A stretch of DNA of 64,000 bases from positions 310,001 through 374,000 of the forward strand of contig NZ_FQYN01000004.1 in assembly GCF_900141805.1 (NCBI RefSeq), in the 5' to 3' direction. The notes under the pieces were generated by a model. That model saw only the letters and a list, made by a program, of their open reading frames with translations. It made no database searches and was not told the origin of the DNA. This document shows positions 51,506 through 61,026 of this stretch, piece by piece. The position numbers and the translations under genes are program-made. How positions within the stretch are numbered: position 1 is the stretch's first letter; each line of letters begins with the position of its first letter. This DNA comes from Hymenobacter daecheongensis DSM 21074 (GTDB taxonomy: Bacteria; Bacteroidota; Bacteroidia; Cytophagales; Hymenobacteraceae).

Positions 51506-53314
51506 ATGCAGAACATTCGGAATATCGCAATCATTGCGCACGTTGACCACGGCAAGACCACGCTCGTGGACAAAATCATTCACGCCTCGAAGCTGTTCGA
51601 TGAGCATCAGCACTTCGACGACCTGATCCTGGACAACAACGACCTGGAGCGTGAGCGAGGCATCACCATCGTCTCCAAGAACGTATCGGTTCGCTATAAG
51701 GACGTTAAAATCAACATCATCGACACGCCTGGTCACGCCGACTTCGGCGGCGAGGTGGAGCGCGTACTGAAGATGGCCGACGGCGTACTGCTGCTCGTGG
51801 ATGCCTTCGAAGGTGCCATGCCCCAGACCCGTTTCGTGCTGGGCAAAGCCATCGATCTGGGCCTGAAGCCGATTGTGGTGGTGAATAAAGTGGACAAGGA
51901 AAACTGCCGCCCCGATGAGGTGCACGAGCAGGTTTTCGACCTCATGTTCAACCTCGGAGCCAACGAAGACCAGCTGGACTTCGTGACCCTGTATGGCTCC
52001 AGCAAGCAAGGCTGGATGAGCACCGACTGGAAAGTCAAAACCGATAACATTATCCCGCTGCTGGATGCCGTTGTGGCTTCCATTCCGCCCGCTCCTACCC
52101 TGGACGGCACGCCCCAGATGCAGGTTACCTCGCTTGACTACTCGTCGTTTGTGGGCCGTATCGCCATTGGCCGGGTGCACCGCGGCACGCTGAAGGAAGG
52201 CGCCAACATGAGCCTGGTGAAGCGCGACGGCACCATTAAGAAGGTGAAGATCAAGGAGCTGCAGGTATTCGAAGGCCTGGGCCGCAACAAGGTCTCCGAA
52301 GTTAGCTCGGGCGAAATCTGCGCCGTGACCGGCATCGAGGGCTTCGACATTGGCGACACCATCGCCGATGCCGAAAACCCCGAGGGACTGGCCGTTATCA
52401 GCATCGACGAGCCGACGATGAACATGCTGTTCACCATCAACAACTCGCCGTTCTTCGGCAAGGAAGGCAAGTTCGTTACCTCGCGCCACCTGCGCGACCG
52501 GCTGTTCAAGGAAACCGAGAAAAACCTGGCGCTGCGCGTCAAGGAAACCGATAAGGAAGATACGTTCCTCGTATACGGCCGCGGTATTCTGCACTTGTCA
52601 GTCCTCATCGAGACGATGCGTCGCGAAGGGTTTGAGCTGCAGGTTGGTCAGCCGCAGGTGCTGTTCCGTGAGGACGACAACGGCAACCGCACCGAGCCCA
52701 TCGAGCACTTGGTAGTGGACGTACCGGAGGAAACCGCGGGCAAGGTGATTGAGCTGGTGACGATGCGCAAGGGTGAATTGACCATTATGGAGCCGAAAGG
52801 CGACCTGCAGCACCTGGAGTTCAACATCCCCGCTCGTGGTTTGATCGGGCTGCGCAACAACGTGCTGACGGCTACCGCTGGTGAGGCCATCATGAACCAC
52901 CGCTTCGCTTCGTACGAGCCCTACAAGGGCGTGATTCCCGGCCGTATCTCCGGCTCGCTGATTTCGATGGATACGGGTGCCGGCACCGCGTACACCATCG
53001 ATAAGATGCAGGACCGCGGCGAGTTCTTCGTGGATCCGGGTGAGGAAGTATACGCCGGCCAGGTTATCGGCGAGCACACCCGCCCGAACGATTTGACCAT
53101 CAACATCCAGAAAGGCAAGAAGCTCACGAACATGCGCGCCTCGGGCACGGATGACAACGTGAAAATTGTGCCCAAGCGCCAGTTCTCGCTGGAAGAAGCC
53201 ATGGAATACATCCAGAAGGATGAGTACCTGGAAGTAACGCCGAAATCGGTGCGGATGCGCAAAATTCTGCTCGACGAAAACGAGCGTCTGCGCTATGCTA
53301 AGAAGATCGACTAG
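51506..53314 (+). CDS. typA: Translational GTPase TypA/BipA
   Basis: A protein of 602 residues; the start at 51506 ([19 protein letters not shown]) is standard. G motifs: [35 protein letters not shown]. Domains II, III and V of the EF-G type follow with the TypA-specific C-domain ([50 protein letters not shown]). It acts on the ribosome in assembly and stress. Its own hairpin terminator lies just after. Confidence 0.98.
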   Translation: MQNIRNIAIIAHVDHGKTTLVDKIIHASKLFDEHQHFDDLILDNNDLERERGITIVSKNVSVRYKDVKINIIDTPGHADFGGEVERVLKMADGVLLLVDAFEGAMPQTRFVLGKAIDLGLKPIVVVNKVDKENCRPDEVHEQVFDLMFNLGANEDQLDFVTLYGSSKQGWMSTDWKVKTDNIIPLLDAVVASIPPAPTLDGTPQMQVTSLDYSSFVGRIAIGRVHRGTLKEGANMSLVKRDGTIKKVKIKELQVFEGLGRNKVSEVSSGEICAVTGIEGFDIGDTIADAENPEGLAVISIDEPTMNMLFTINNSPFFGKEGKFVTSRHLRDRLFKETEKNLALRVKETDKEDTFLVYGRGILHLSVLIETMRREGFELQVGQPQVLFREDDNGNRTEPIEHLVVDVPEETAGKVIELVTMRKGELTIMEPKGDLQHLEFNIPARGLIGLRNNVLTATAGEAIMNHRFASYEPYKGVIPGRISGSLISMDTGAGTAYTIDKMQDRGEFFVDPGEEVYAGQVIGEHTRPNDLTINIQKGKKLTNMRASGTDDNVKIVPKRQFSLEEAMEYIQKDEYLEVTPKSVRMRKILLDENERLRYAKKID

Positions 53315-53333
53315 TCTTTGAAATTCGCTTTTC

Positions 53334-53377
53334 AACGAACAAAGGGGCGCGGCGAAAGCTGCGCCCCTTTGTTCGTT
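53334..53377 (+). terminator. Terminator of typA
   Basis: A perfect 17 bp stem (53334-53350 with 53361-53377, AACGAACAAAGGGGCGC) with a 10-base loop and a partial T tract, 20 bases past the typA stop. Confidence 0.8.
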
Positions 53378-53442
53378 GGTGGAAGTATCGGCAGCGAAGC
53401 TGTTTGCGTATCTTCGCTTACCAATCTGTTGTCTTCTCCCCT

Positions 53443-53760
53443 ATGGATTCTGAAAATCGCAACAAGCGTGACCTGCCCGAAGTGGTAGCTGATATTCTGA
53501 TTACGCTGGATAGAGTACAGCAGACGCAGGAGCAGATGCTACAAACGCAACAGCAGATGCAGCAGACGCAGAAGATGCAGCATGAGCAGATAGTCAGTAT
53601 CTTCAACAACATGACCACGGCCGTGCTCGATGCCATGAACCGGCAGACGGACCGCTACGACCGGGTACAAACCGCCTAAACCACGCAGAAAACCGAGGTC
53701 CGGGAGCTGCGGCAGCGGCTCGAAAACCTGGAGAAAGTGGTTTATAAGAAAGCCGGCTAG
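53443..53760 (+). pseudogene. Coiled-coil protein gene interrupted by an in-frame TAA
   Basis: The frame starts at 53443 (MDSENRNKRDLPEVVADILI) and codes a Gln-rich coiled coil (LDRVQQTQEQMLQTQQQMQQTQKM). It meets a TAA at 53677-53679 after 78 codons. The same frame then runs on, still as coiled coil (KTEVRELRQRLENLEKVV, Lys-rich end), to a TAG at 53758-53760. The continuation keeps heptad spacing and gene-like codon use, which points to a single nonsense change in a gene of about 105 codons. It could also be a shorter working protein. No family is recognised; the architecture recalls small accessory coiled-coil proteins. Confidence 0.6.
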
Positions 53761-53782
53761 CTTCCTGACAAACAAATTCCCG

Positions 53783-53833
53783 TGCCCCGGACCCAGAGCG
53801 CAGCAAAGGCGGCCCTGGGTCCGGGGCTTTTTT
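53783..53833. terminator. Terminator between coiled-coil pseudogene and methyltransferase
   Basis: GCCCCGGACCCAG pairs with CTGGGTCCGGGGC and is followed by T7 on the plus strand. It lies just beyond the second stop of the interrupted gene, further support that the longer frame was the original gene. Confidence 0.85.
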
Positions 53834-53848
53834 TGGCGCGGCAGGCCG

Positions 53849-54652
53849 CTACCGCTTGCGCAGCAGCCATACATCCTGGCTGGCGGCGCTGCCCTGCCGC
53901 TCGCCGGGAAGGTGCTCCAGCACCTCGCAGTGCCGACCGAATAGCGTCTGCAGATACTCCGTGGGCTGGAAGGCGGCAAACACGCGGTGGCCCTCGTCCA
54001 CGTTGCTGCGAATCACGAGCTGGTCGGCGTCGAAAGCGGCCCGCTCCGCGGCGGTCATGATGGCGCGGAAGGCGGCCCCGTGGGTGGTGAACAGCAGCAC
54101 GCCGCCGGGCCGCGTCACGCGCAGCAGCTCATCGTACCAGCGTTGGTGGCCCTGGGCCGAGAGGTGGGTGAAGATGGAAATACCGTACACGGCATCAAAC
54201 GTGTCGGCGGCGGCCTGCAGGGGCGGGTCGATGCCGTTGAGCAGGAACTGGATACCGGGCAGATGCTGCCGACACCATTCGATGGAGCGGGCGTTGTAGT
54301 CGGTGCCGGTGTAGCGGCAGCCGTGGCCTACTACCGCGGGCAGGTGGCGGATGACGCGGGCCGGGCCGCAGCCCCAGTCGAGGATATGCTGGTCGTGCAG
54401 CGGCAGATGGCGGGCCAGGTGGTCGCGCACCCACTGGGCGGTTTCGCGGCCGCCTTCGTAGTATTTGCGGTAGTTGAGCTGGAAGGACTCGTACATCAGA
54501 TAGTCCGGCGGCAGCGCCACGGCGGGGTTGGCGGCACGGAAAGCCTGGTTGGGCCGGCGGTTGCGGAAGCGCAGCAGAGCGTAGCGGGCCCGGTCGGCGG
54601 CGTGCATCAGGCCGGCCCGGCGGAGCACGTTGGTCAGAAATCCTTTATTCAT
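53849..54652 (-). CDS. SAM-dependent methyltransferase
   Basis: A protein of 267 residues of the class I fold. SAM motif I ILDWGCGPARVIRHL at about 89-103, then GTDYNARSIEWC, the acidic DAVYGISIFTHLS, and RVTRPGGVLLFTTHG. An N-terminal extension of about 70 residues is basic and Arg-rich (RARYALLRFRNRRPNQ). The acceptor is unknown; its type occurs near polysaccharide genes and in methyl-sugar or methyl-lipid pathways. Short gap to the acylphosphatase gene upstream. Confidence 0.88.
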   Translation of the reverse strand: MNKGFLTNVLRRAGLMHAADRARYALLRFRNRRPNQAFRAANPAVALPPDYLMYESFQLNYRKYYEGGRETAQWVRDHLARHLPLHDQHILDWGCGPARVIRHLPAVVGHGCRYTGTDYNARSIEWCRQHLPGIQFLLNGIDPPLQAAADTFDAVYGISIFTHLSAQGHQRWYDELLRVTRPGGVLLFTTHGAAFRAIMTAAERAAFDADQLVIRSNVDEGHRVFAAFQPTEYLQTLFGRHCEVLEHLPGERQGSAASQDVWLLRKR

Positions 54653-54726
54653 AGCCGCAATATTTCATTTTGAATGATGATGAGCCGCTGCCAGTGCCAG
54701 CCCAGAATGCCGCGCCAGCTGCCGGC

Positions 54727-55005
54727 TCAGCGGCGCACCTCAAACCCTGAGAAGCCTACCACCGGCCCCTTTTCTACCGCCACCTGCTCTACGCGGGCCG
54801 CGGGCGGGCCGTGGTAGCACCAGGCTTCCAGGGTCGCCAGCGCTTCGGGCGGACCTTCCGCTTCGATGGTTACGCTGCCGTCGGAGTTGTTGCGGGCGTA
54901 GCCGGTGAGGCCCAGCGCCTGGGCCTGCTGGCGGGCGCTCTGCCGGAAAAACACGCCCTGCACGCGGCCTTGGATATGAAAAGTACGGTGCTCGAAGTTC
55001 ATCAT
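54727..55005 (-). CDS. acyP: Acylphosphatase
   Basis: A protein of 92 residues (start at 55005 or at the next Met 55002). Acylphosphatase splits carboxyl-phosphate bonds such as in acetyl or carbamoyl phosphate. The catalytic loop GRVQGVFFR with the phosphate-binding Arg and the Asn in ARNNSDGSV are present. The C-terminal strand VGFSGFEVRR is normal. It is a small stand-alone enzyme. Confidence 0.94.
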   Translation of the reverse strand: MMNFEHRTFHIQGRVQGVFFRQSARQQAQALGLTGYARNNSDGSVTIEAEGPPEALATLEAWCYHGPPAARVEQVAVEKGPVVGFSGFEVRR

Positions 55006-55126
55006 GAGAAGTATTTTAGCCTGAAATAAAGATGTTTCAGCCTGTGGTACGTAGCAAAGTCCCGCAGCAACGCGGCCGGCACGACTTCAAGATATCTTCA
55101 TGTGGGTCGGCGTTGCTTTACACCCT

Positions 55127-57313
55127 ATGCGTATGCGTTTTCTGCTCCTGCTTGGTTTTCTAATTTGCGCACCGGCGGCCTGGGCGCAACATACGCTACG
55201 GGCCGTGGTGCGCGACTCCGCCACCCGCCAAGCGTTGCCGGGCGTGAGCGGAGTGGTGCGGGGCACCACCCAGGGCGCCACCACCAACGGCCAGGGCCTG
55301 CTCACCATCGACAACGTAGCGGGCCCTACGGCGGAGCTGGTTCTCAGCTACCTGGGCTACCGGGCCACCACAGTGCGCGTGGCGCTGCCCCAAACGGGTG
55401 GGCCGCTGCTGGTACTGCTGGCCCCGTCGGCCAATGCGCTTGATGAGGTGGTAGTGACCAGCACGCGCACCAACTCCCGCATCGAAGACCTGCCCACGCG
55501 GGTGGAGGTGCTGGGCGAGGAGGAGCTGCAGGAAGAAAACGCCATCAAGCCCGGCAACATTGCCTCCCTGCTCGGCGACATTGCCGGCACCCAGATTCAG
55601 CCCACCCAACCTACTACCGGCAACGCCGACCTGCGCATACAGGGCTTGCAGGGGCGCTACTCGCAGATGCTGCGCGACGGGCTGCCGCTGTTCGGGGGCT
55701 ACGCCGGCTCGTTCGGGATTCTGCAGGTGCCGCCCCTGGATCTGCGCCAGATTGAGCTGATCAAGGGCTCGTCGAGCACGCTGTACGGGGGCGGCGCCAT
55801 TGCGGGCCTCGTGAATCTGGTGAGCAAGCAGCCCCGGCTGGGCCACGCCGAGCACAGCATCACGCTCAACCAAAGCACGCTGCGCGAAAGCAACCTCAAC
55901 GGCTTTTTCTCGGGCCGCACTCAAAAAGCGGGCTACACGCTGTTTGCGGGCGGCACCCGCCAGCAGGACGTGGACGTGGACGGCGACGGTTTCACGGATG
56001 TGCCGCGCCTGCGTAGCCTCACGGTGCACCCGCGCCTGTTTTTCTACCCCAACCGGCTGGGGCAGCTGGCCGTGGGCTATACCGGTACTGTGGAAGACCG
56101 CCAGGGTGGCGACCAGCGCGTGGTGCGCGAAGGCTCCGATGCCCTGCACCAGTATTTCGTGACCAACAAAATGCAGCGCCACACCGCCGATGTGGTGTAC
56201 ACGCAGGACAGCGTGATGGGCGGTGGCCTCACGGTGAAAGGCACGCTTAGCAGCTTCGGGCGGCGCGTGCGCACTAACACCGTGGATTTTCGGGCGCGGC
56301 AGCTGTCGTATTTCTCGGAGCTGAGCTACCTGCACCGGCTGGGCGGGCAGCACACGGTGGTGGCCGGGCTGAACTTCAACGGCGAGCAGCTGCGCCCCCA
56401 GGATGGCCCTTCGGCGCTGCCGGCCGGCCGCTATACCTACGCCACCGTGGGCGGCTTCGTGCAGGACGACTGGCAGCCCGTGGCCCAGCTGACGGTGCAG
56501 GGCGGTCTGCGCCTCGACCATCACAACCAGTACGGCACGTTTCTGCTGCCGCGCCTGGCGCTGCTCTACCGCTTCTCCGAAACCGTGACCTCGCGCCTGA
56601 ACGGCGGCCTGGGCTACCGCGTGCCGGTGCCGTTCGTAAATGAGCTGGATGAGCGCGACTACCCGCAGATTCAGCCGCTGATAGGGTTGAAAGCGGAGCG
56701 CTCTACGGGGCTGAACTGGGACGTAAACTACCAGCGCAGCTTCTCGCCTACGCTCACGCTGAACCTGAACCAGTCGTTTTTCTACACCCGCCTCAACGCG
56801 CCGCTGGTGCTGCCCGATGCCGCCGCCACGCCCGGCATGGTGCCGCTGGCCTGGTACAACGCGGCCCGGCCGGTAGTCAGCCAGGGCTTTGAAACCTACG
56901 TGCGCCTGCGCGCCGACGAAACCGAGCTGTACCTGGGCTACGTCTTCACCTATGCCCGCCGCCGCTACGACGCCGTGCATCCTAACGTGGAGCTGGCCGC
57001 GCGCCACAAGCTGGCCGCCGTGGCTACGCAGGAGTTTTCCGAGCATTTTGCCTTGGGTATTGAGGCCAGCTACACGGGGCAGCAGTATCTTTCTGATGGC
57101 CGCCGCACGCCGGGCTACCCCATTCTGGCCGGGCTGGCGCGCTATACCCAGGGCCCGCTCACGCTCGTGCTCAACGGCGAAAACCTCATCGACTACCGTC
57201 AGACGCGCCGCGAAGCCGTGGTACTGGGCTCGCGCCTCAACCCCGACTTCCCACAGCTCTGGGCCCCGGTGGAAGGGCGCGTCATCAATCTGTCGGCGAC
57301 GGTGCGATTTTAG
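55127..57313 (+). CDS. TonB-dependent outer-membrane receptor
   Basis: A protein of 728 residues; ATG at 55127 is favoured, with one at 55133 also possible. Signal peptide (MRMRFLLLLGFLICAPAAWA). Then a carboxypeptidase-like regulatory beta domain (about 22-105; RDSATRQALPGVSGVVRGTTQG), a TonB-box area (LDEVVVTSTRTNSRI), plug (about 115-235), and a beta-barrel ending in SATVRF. It draws energy from TonB to bring in a bound nutrient. The substrate cannot be told; no SusD partner is adjacent, so a siderophore, vitamin or metal complex is more likely than a polysaccharide. The stop overlaps that of the TrmH gene by 4 bases. Confidence 0.93.
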   Translation: MRMRFLLLLGFLICAPAAWAQHTLRAVVRDSATRQALPGVSGVVRGTTQGATTNGQGLLTIDNVAGPTAELVLSYLGYRATTVRVALPQTGGPLLVLLAPSANALDEVVVTSTRTNSRIEDLPTRVEVLGEEELQEENAIKPGNIASLLGDIAGTQIQPTQPTTGNADLRIQGLQGRYSQMLRDGLPLFGGYAGSFGILQVPPLDLRQIELIKGSSSTLYGGGAIAGLVNLVSKQPRLGHAEHSITLNQSTLRESNLNGFFSGRTQKAGYTLFAGGTRQQDVDVDGDGFTDVPRLRSLTVHPRLFFYPNRLGQLAVGYTGTVEDRQGGDQRVVREGSDALHQYFVTNKMQRHTADVVYTQDSVMGGGLTVKGTLSSFGRRVRTNTVDFRARQLSYFSELSYLHRLGGQHTVVAGLNFNGEQLRPQDGPSALPAGRYTYATVGGFVQDDWQPVAQLTVQGGLRLDHHNQYGTFLLPRLALLYRFSETVTSRLNGGLGYRVPVPFVNELDERDYPQIQPLIGLKAERSTGLNWDVNYQRSFSPTLTLNLNQSFFYTRLNAPLVLPDAAATPGMVPLAWYNAARPVVSQGFETYVRLRADETELYLGYVFTYARRRYDAVHPNVELAARHKLAAVATQEFSEHFALGIEASYTGQQYLSDGRRTPGYPILAGLARYTQGPLTLVLNGENLIDYRQTRREAVVLGSRLNPDFPQLWAPVEGRVINLSATVRF

Positions 57314-58119
57314 CCCCGCTGCCGCACGGCCTCAAACGTGAGAATGGCCGTGGCGGTGCTCACGTTGAGCGAGTCGATGTAGCCGGCCATCGGGATGATG
57401 ATGGTCTGGTAGCAGGCTTCGCGCAGCTCGGGCGTGAGGCCGTCGGCTTCGGTGCCCATCACGAAGGCCGTGGGGCCGCGGAAGTCGAGCTGGGTGTAGG
57501 GGCGGGCTTGGGGCGTGAGAGCGGCGGCGTAGGTGCGGATGCCCTTTTCGGCGCACCAGGCCAGCAGCTCCTGGCGGGTGGTGGCCACGGTGGGCACCGT
57601 GAAAATACAGCCGATGCTGGAGCGGATGGCGTTGGGGTTGTAGAGGTCGGTGCGCGGGTCGCAGATGATGACGGCATCGGCCTGGGCGGCGTCGGCGGTT
57701 CGTAGGATGGCCCCCAGGTTGCCGGGCTTCTCCACGGCTTCCAGCACCAGCAGCAGCGGGTTTGGGGGCAAATCGAGGTCGGAGAGCGTGCGGTGCGGGG
57801 GGCGCACCAGGGCCAGCACGCCGTCGGAGCCTTCGCGGTAGGCCACTTTCTCAAACACGGCTTTCGACACCGAAAACCGCTCCGGAAGCGCGCCAAACAG
57901 GGTTTCCAGCTCCCGTAGCTGGGCATCGGTGGCCAGCTCGGGGCACACGAACAGCGCCTGCACCGCCACGCCGGCCTGGTGCGCAATGGTCAGCTCGCGG
58001 TGCCCCTCAATGATGGTGAGGTTCTGCTGGCGGCGCTCCGACGACTTCTGCTGGAGCTTGAGCAGGTTCTTGATGCGCGGATTCTGGGGACTGGTGATGC
58101 TGTCGGGGGCGGCGGGCAT
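57310..58119 (-). CDS. TrmH/SpoU-family RNA 2'-O-methyltransferase
   Basis: A protein of 269 residues; start at 58119 (MPAAPDSITSPQNPRIKNLL). The N-terminal substrate-binding domain (about 10-95) precedes the knotted SPOUT domain. Motif 1 is VEKPGNLGAILRTADAA, motif 2 FVMGTEADGLTPE and motif 3 SLNVSTATAILTFE. It likely methylates a ribose of tRNA or 23S rRNA. The exact nucleotide is unknown. It converges on the TonB receptor gene (4-base overlap of stops). Confidence 0.93.
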   Translation of the reverse strand: MPAAPDSITSPQNPRIKNLLKLQQKSSERRQQNLTIIEGHRELTIAHQAGVAVQALFVCPELATDAQLRELETLFGALPERFSVSKAVFEKVAYREGSDGVLALVRPPHRTLSDLDLPPNPLLLVLEAVEKPGNLGAILRTADAAQADAVIICDPRTDLYNPNAIRSSIGCIFTVPTVATTRQELLAWCAEKGIRTYAAALTPQARPYTQLDFRGPTAFVMGTEADGLTPELREACYQTIIIPMAGYIDSLNVSTATAILTFEAVRQRG

Positions 58120-58205
58120 GGCAGAGGGAAGGCTGGAACGGGCACGAAGATACGCAGGGCACCGGGCGGGCGGTGCGCCGGTTAGCGTATGTGCGGCCAA
58201 GCCCG

Positions 58206-58213
58206 TAGGTTTG
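58206..58213 (+). promoter_or_regulatory. Candidate -7 box placed for a leaderless mRNA
   Basis: TAGGTTTG is a perfect TAnnTTTG, ending 6 bases before the ATG at 58220 of the histidine kinase gene. Initiation would fall at or next to the A of the ATG. No TTTG is found 19-21 bases upstream. Confidence 0.4.
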
Positions 58214-58219
58214 TCATCT

Positions 58220-59734
58220 ATGCGTCTAAAACTCAACACGAAAATCCTGCTGGGCTTTGCCGTGGCGGCGGCGGTGCTGCTGCTCACGTCCATCGTTTCA
58301 TACCGCAGCATCCGGCAGCTTACCGTGCATACCAAAATGGTGGAGCACACCTACCAGGTGCTGCAGGCGGCCGAGCATCTCACCTCGCAGGTGCGCGAAG
58401 CCGAGTGGCGGGTGCGCGGCTATCTGCTCACCAACGATGCGGATTATCTGCAGAACTACGGGTCTTCGCGCCAGAAAGTGGAGCAGAGCTTCCGCCGGCT
58501 CGCGCAGCTCACGGCCGACAATCCGGCCCAGATAGAGCGGCTGGACTCGATGCAGGTGCTCGTGCTGCGGCAGTTTGCCAATATGCAGACGCTCATCCGG
58601 CCCCGCCAGGCCCTCACGCCGTCGTCGATGCGCACCATTCTGGATACCGGCCGCCAGACGATGCGAGCCATCAATGGGTTGTTTGAGCGCATCAAGAGCA
58701 ATGAAATGGCGCTGCTAACCGAGCGCAACCGCCAGCAGACGCTCTACGAAACCATTGCGCCCATCACCATCATTGTGTCGGCGGTGCTGGCTATTCTGAT
58801 TACGCTGTGGCTGTTTTTCAAGATTTCGCGCGAGCTGACGGCCAATGAGCAGCTGCAGGCGCAGCTGGTGCTCACCAACCAGGAAACGGCCCGCCGCATT
58901 GAGATAGTGGAGCACCTGGCCGCGCAGGTGCTGGCCGGCGACTACAAGGTGAAGATCAAGGACAAAGAGCAGGATAGCCTGGGCAACCTGGCCGGCCTGC
59001 TCAACCGCATGACGCAGCGGCTGGACGAAAGCTTCGGGGCCCTCGAAAACCGCAATAAGGAGCTGGATCAGTTTGCCTACGTGGCCTCGCACGATCTGAA
59101 AGCGCCGCTACGGGGCGTGATGACCATCGTGAAGTGGATTGATGATGAGCTGAGCGCCGAAATAAGCCCGCAGCTGCGCCAGTACCTCGACATGATGAAG
59201 GGCCGCCTGGCCCGCCTCGAAGACCTGATCAACGGCCTGCTGGCCTACGCCCGCATCGGGCGCACCGGGCAGAAGATAGAGCAGGTAGATGTGCAGCAGC
59301 TGGTGAGCGAGGTGACGGAAATGGTGGTACCCGCCGCGTTTCAGGTCACCATTGCCGACCCGCTGCCCACGCTGCTGACCGACCGGCTGAGTTTGCAGCA
59401 GGTGTTCACCAACCTGTTCAGCAATGCCGTGAAGTACCACCACCTGGGCACGGGCACCATCACGGTGCGCTGCCACGAAGGCAAGAAGGACTATGAATTC
59501 ACCGTAGCCGACGACGGGCCGGGCATCGCGCCGGAGTACCACGAAAAGATTTTTCTGATGTTTCAGACCCTGCGCGACCGGCACACGGCTGAAAGCACCG
59601 GCATCGGGCTCAGCATCGTCAAGAAGATCATCGACGAGCAGAAGGGCTCCATGCGCGTCAACTCGGCCGTGGGGCAAGGCGCGGCCTTTATCTTTACCTG
59701 GCCTAAAGCGGCGGCCAATGACAAAGTGGCGTAG
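58220..59734 (+). CDS. Membrane sensor histidine kinase with CHASE3-like domain
   Basis: A protein of 504 residues. Helix 1 at about 8-28, a periplasmic helical CHASE3-like domain (about 32-175; AAEHLTSQVREAEWRVRGYLLTN), helix 2 at about 178-200, a HAMP-like stretch (about 201-270), then HisKA with His291 in VASHDLKAPLR. The ATPase domain has N box NLFSNAVKYHH, G1 ADDGPGIAPEYHEKIFLMF and G2 STGIGLSIVKK. It would autophosphorylate in response to an unknown signal. A response regulator gene follows 68 bases later. Confidence 0.93.
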   Translation: MRLKLNTKILLGFAVAAAVLLLTSIVSYRSIRQLTVHTKMVEHTYQVLQAAEHLTSQVREAEWRVRGYLLTNDADYLQNYGSSRQKVEQSFRRLAQLTADNPAQIERLDSMQVLVLRQFANMQTLIRPRQALTPSSMRTILDTGRQTMRAINGLFERIKSNEMALLTERNRQQTLYETIAPITIIVSAVLAILITLWLFFKISRELTANEQLQAQLVLTNQETARRIEIVEHLAAQVLAGDYKVKIKDKEQDSLGNLAGLLNRMTQRLDESFGALENRNKELDQFAYVASHDLKAPLRGVMTIVKWIDDELSAEISPQLRQYLDMMKGRLARLEDLINGLLAYARIGRTGQKIEQVDVQQLVSEVTEMVVPAAFQVTIADPLPTLLTDRLSLQQVFTNLFSNAVKYHHLGTGTITVRCHEGKKDYEFTVADDGPGIAPEYHEKIFLMFQTLRDRHTAESTGIGLSIVKKIIDEQKGSMRVNSAVGQGAAFIFTWPKAAANDKVA

Positions 59735-59802
59735 CGCCGGCTTTGCGGCCCGCTTTGTGTTAGCCCCGGCTGCTGTTCTCTCCACCTTCCGTTCCCCGTT
59801 CT

Positions 59803-60213
59803 ATGCGCTCTGCCCTGCTGGTTGAAGACGACTTTTTTGACACGATGACCGTGCAGAAGTCCTTCGAGAAATTCAGTATTCCGCACAAGCTCTACACCGC
59901 CTTCAACGGCCTGGAGGCGCTGGATCTGCTGCTGGGCCGCAACGGCGCGGAGCCCATCAGCCCGCTGCCCGAGGTGATTCTGCTGGATCTGAACATGCCC
60001 AAAATGAACGGGCACGAGTTCCTGGCCGAAATCCGCGCCCACGAGGCGTTGCGCGACATTCCGGTGTTCATTATCACCACCTCGGCCATGGATGTGGACC
60101 GGCTCAGCGCCCAGAACCTGGGCGTGCACGGCTACATTCTCAAGCCGCTGGACTTTGAAACCAGCACCGATATGGTGGACAGCATCAGCCTGCTGGAGCA
60201 GCTGCTGAAGTAG
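59803..60213 (+). CDS. Single-domain response regulator
   Basis: A protein of 136 residues with only a receiver domain. Acidic pocket Glu8-Asp9-Asp10, phosphoacceptor Asp62 in LLDLNMPKMNGHEFL, and the conserved Lys114 in YILKPLDFE. It resembles the Rcp1 type that partners phytochrome-like or CHASE3-type kinases. With no output domain it must pass the signal to another protein. The kinase just upstream is the likely partner. Confidence 0.93.
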   Translation: MRSALLVEDDFFDTMTVQKSFEKFSIPHKLYTAFNGLEALDLLLGRNGAEPISPLPEVILLDLNMPKMNGHEFLAEIRAHEALRDIPVFIITTSAMDVDRLSAQNLGVHGYILKPLDFETSTDMVDSISLLEQLLK

Positions 60214-60288
60214 CTGGTGGGTTGGGCGCTTTTCTTTGCCCCGCTTCGGCCATAACCCCGAGCGGGCGGAGTTGCGTAAGCGCCTACC

Positions 60289-61026
60289 ATGCCTGCCTCC
60301 CCCACTCCTACCCTAGCCGATTTTGCTACGCTTCAGGCCAAGGCTCTGCTGGTGCACGAGCGCCTCTGCGCCCAGTACGGAGCCCCGTTCCGGTTTTTCA
60401 ATGAGCTGGATGCGTTGAGTGAGCTGATTAGCTCTCTACTTTCGCACCGCACCAAAAACGCCGATTCGCACCGCGCCTACCAGCAGCTGCGCGCCCGCTT
60501 CCCCACCTGGGACGCGGTGCGCGACGCGCCCACGGCCGAGGTGGAGGCCGCCATCAGCCCCTGCACTTGGCCCGAGCAGAAAGCGCCGCGCCTGCAGGCC
60601 GTGCTGCGCGAAATCGGTGAGCGGTGCGGCGGCCCCTGCACCCTCGATTTTCTGGCCGATATGCCCGTGGCCGAGGCCCGGGCCTGGCTGGAATCCATTT
60701 CGGGCGTGGGGCCTAAAACCAGCGCCGCCACGCTGCTGTTCAGCACCCTGCGCATCGCGGCCATGCCCGTCGATAGCCACCACCACCGCGTGGCGCAGCG
60801 CCTGGGGCTCATCGGCCCCAAAGTGGGCGAAGGACCGGCCCATAAGCTGCTCGAAGCCCTGCTCCCACCCGACTGGGACGCGCAGCAGGTATACGACCAC
60901 CACGAGGCCTTCATGTACCACGGTCAGAAGTGCTGCTACTTCCATACGCCCGCCTGCGGCCGCTGCGTGGTGCTGGACCAGTGCCCGTTCGGGCAGGCCC
61001 GGCTGGGAGGAGTGGTGAAGTTGTGA
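60289..61026 (+). CDS. Endonuclease III-like DNA glycosylase
   Basis: A protein of 245 residues. The HhH-GPD fold has ISGVGPKTSAATLL with catalytic Lys143 and Asp162 in MPVDSHHHRVAQRL. The [4Fe-4S] cluster pattern C-x6-C-x2-C-x5-C is complete (CYFHTPACGRCVVLDQC). A normal Nth has LSAQTTD where this has LSHRTKN (51-57), and it is longer, so a distinct subgroup with its own base specificity is likely. It would excise damaged bases in repair. The last codons (GVVKL) and the stop lie in an inverted-repeat arm. Confidence 0.88.
   Translation: MPASPTPTLADFATLQAKALLVHERLCAQYGAPFRFFNELDALSELISSLLSHRTKNADSHRAYQQLRARFPTWDAVRDAPTAEVEAAISPCTWPEQKAPRLQAVLREIGERCGGPCTLDFLADMPVAEARAWLESISGVGPKTSAATLLFSTLRIAAMPVDSHHHRVAQRLGLIGPKVGEGPAHKLLEALLPPDWDAQQVYDHHEAFMYHGQKCCYFHTPACGRCVVLDQCPFGQARLGGVVKL

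Noticed and set aside
50759..52594. A minus-strand open frame of 611 codons covering msrB and running antisense through half of typA
   Set aside because: MsrB has a proper lipoprotein start at 51316 and its own domain length. The upstream part is antisense to typA, whose frame is fully conserved, and has no domain pattern.
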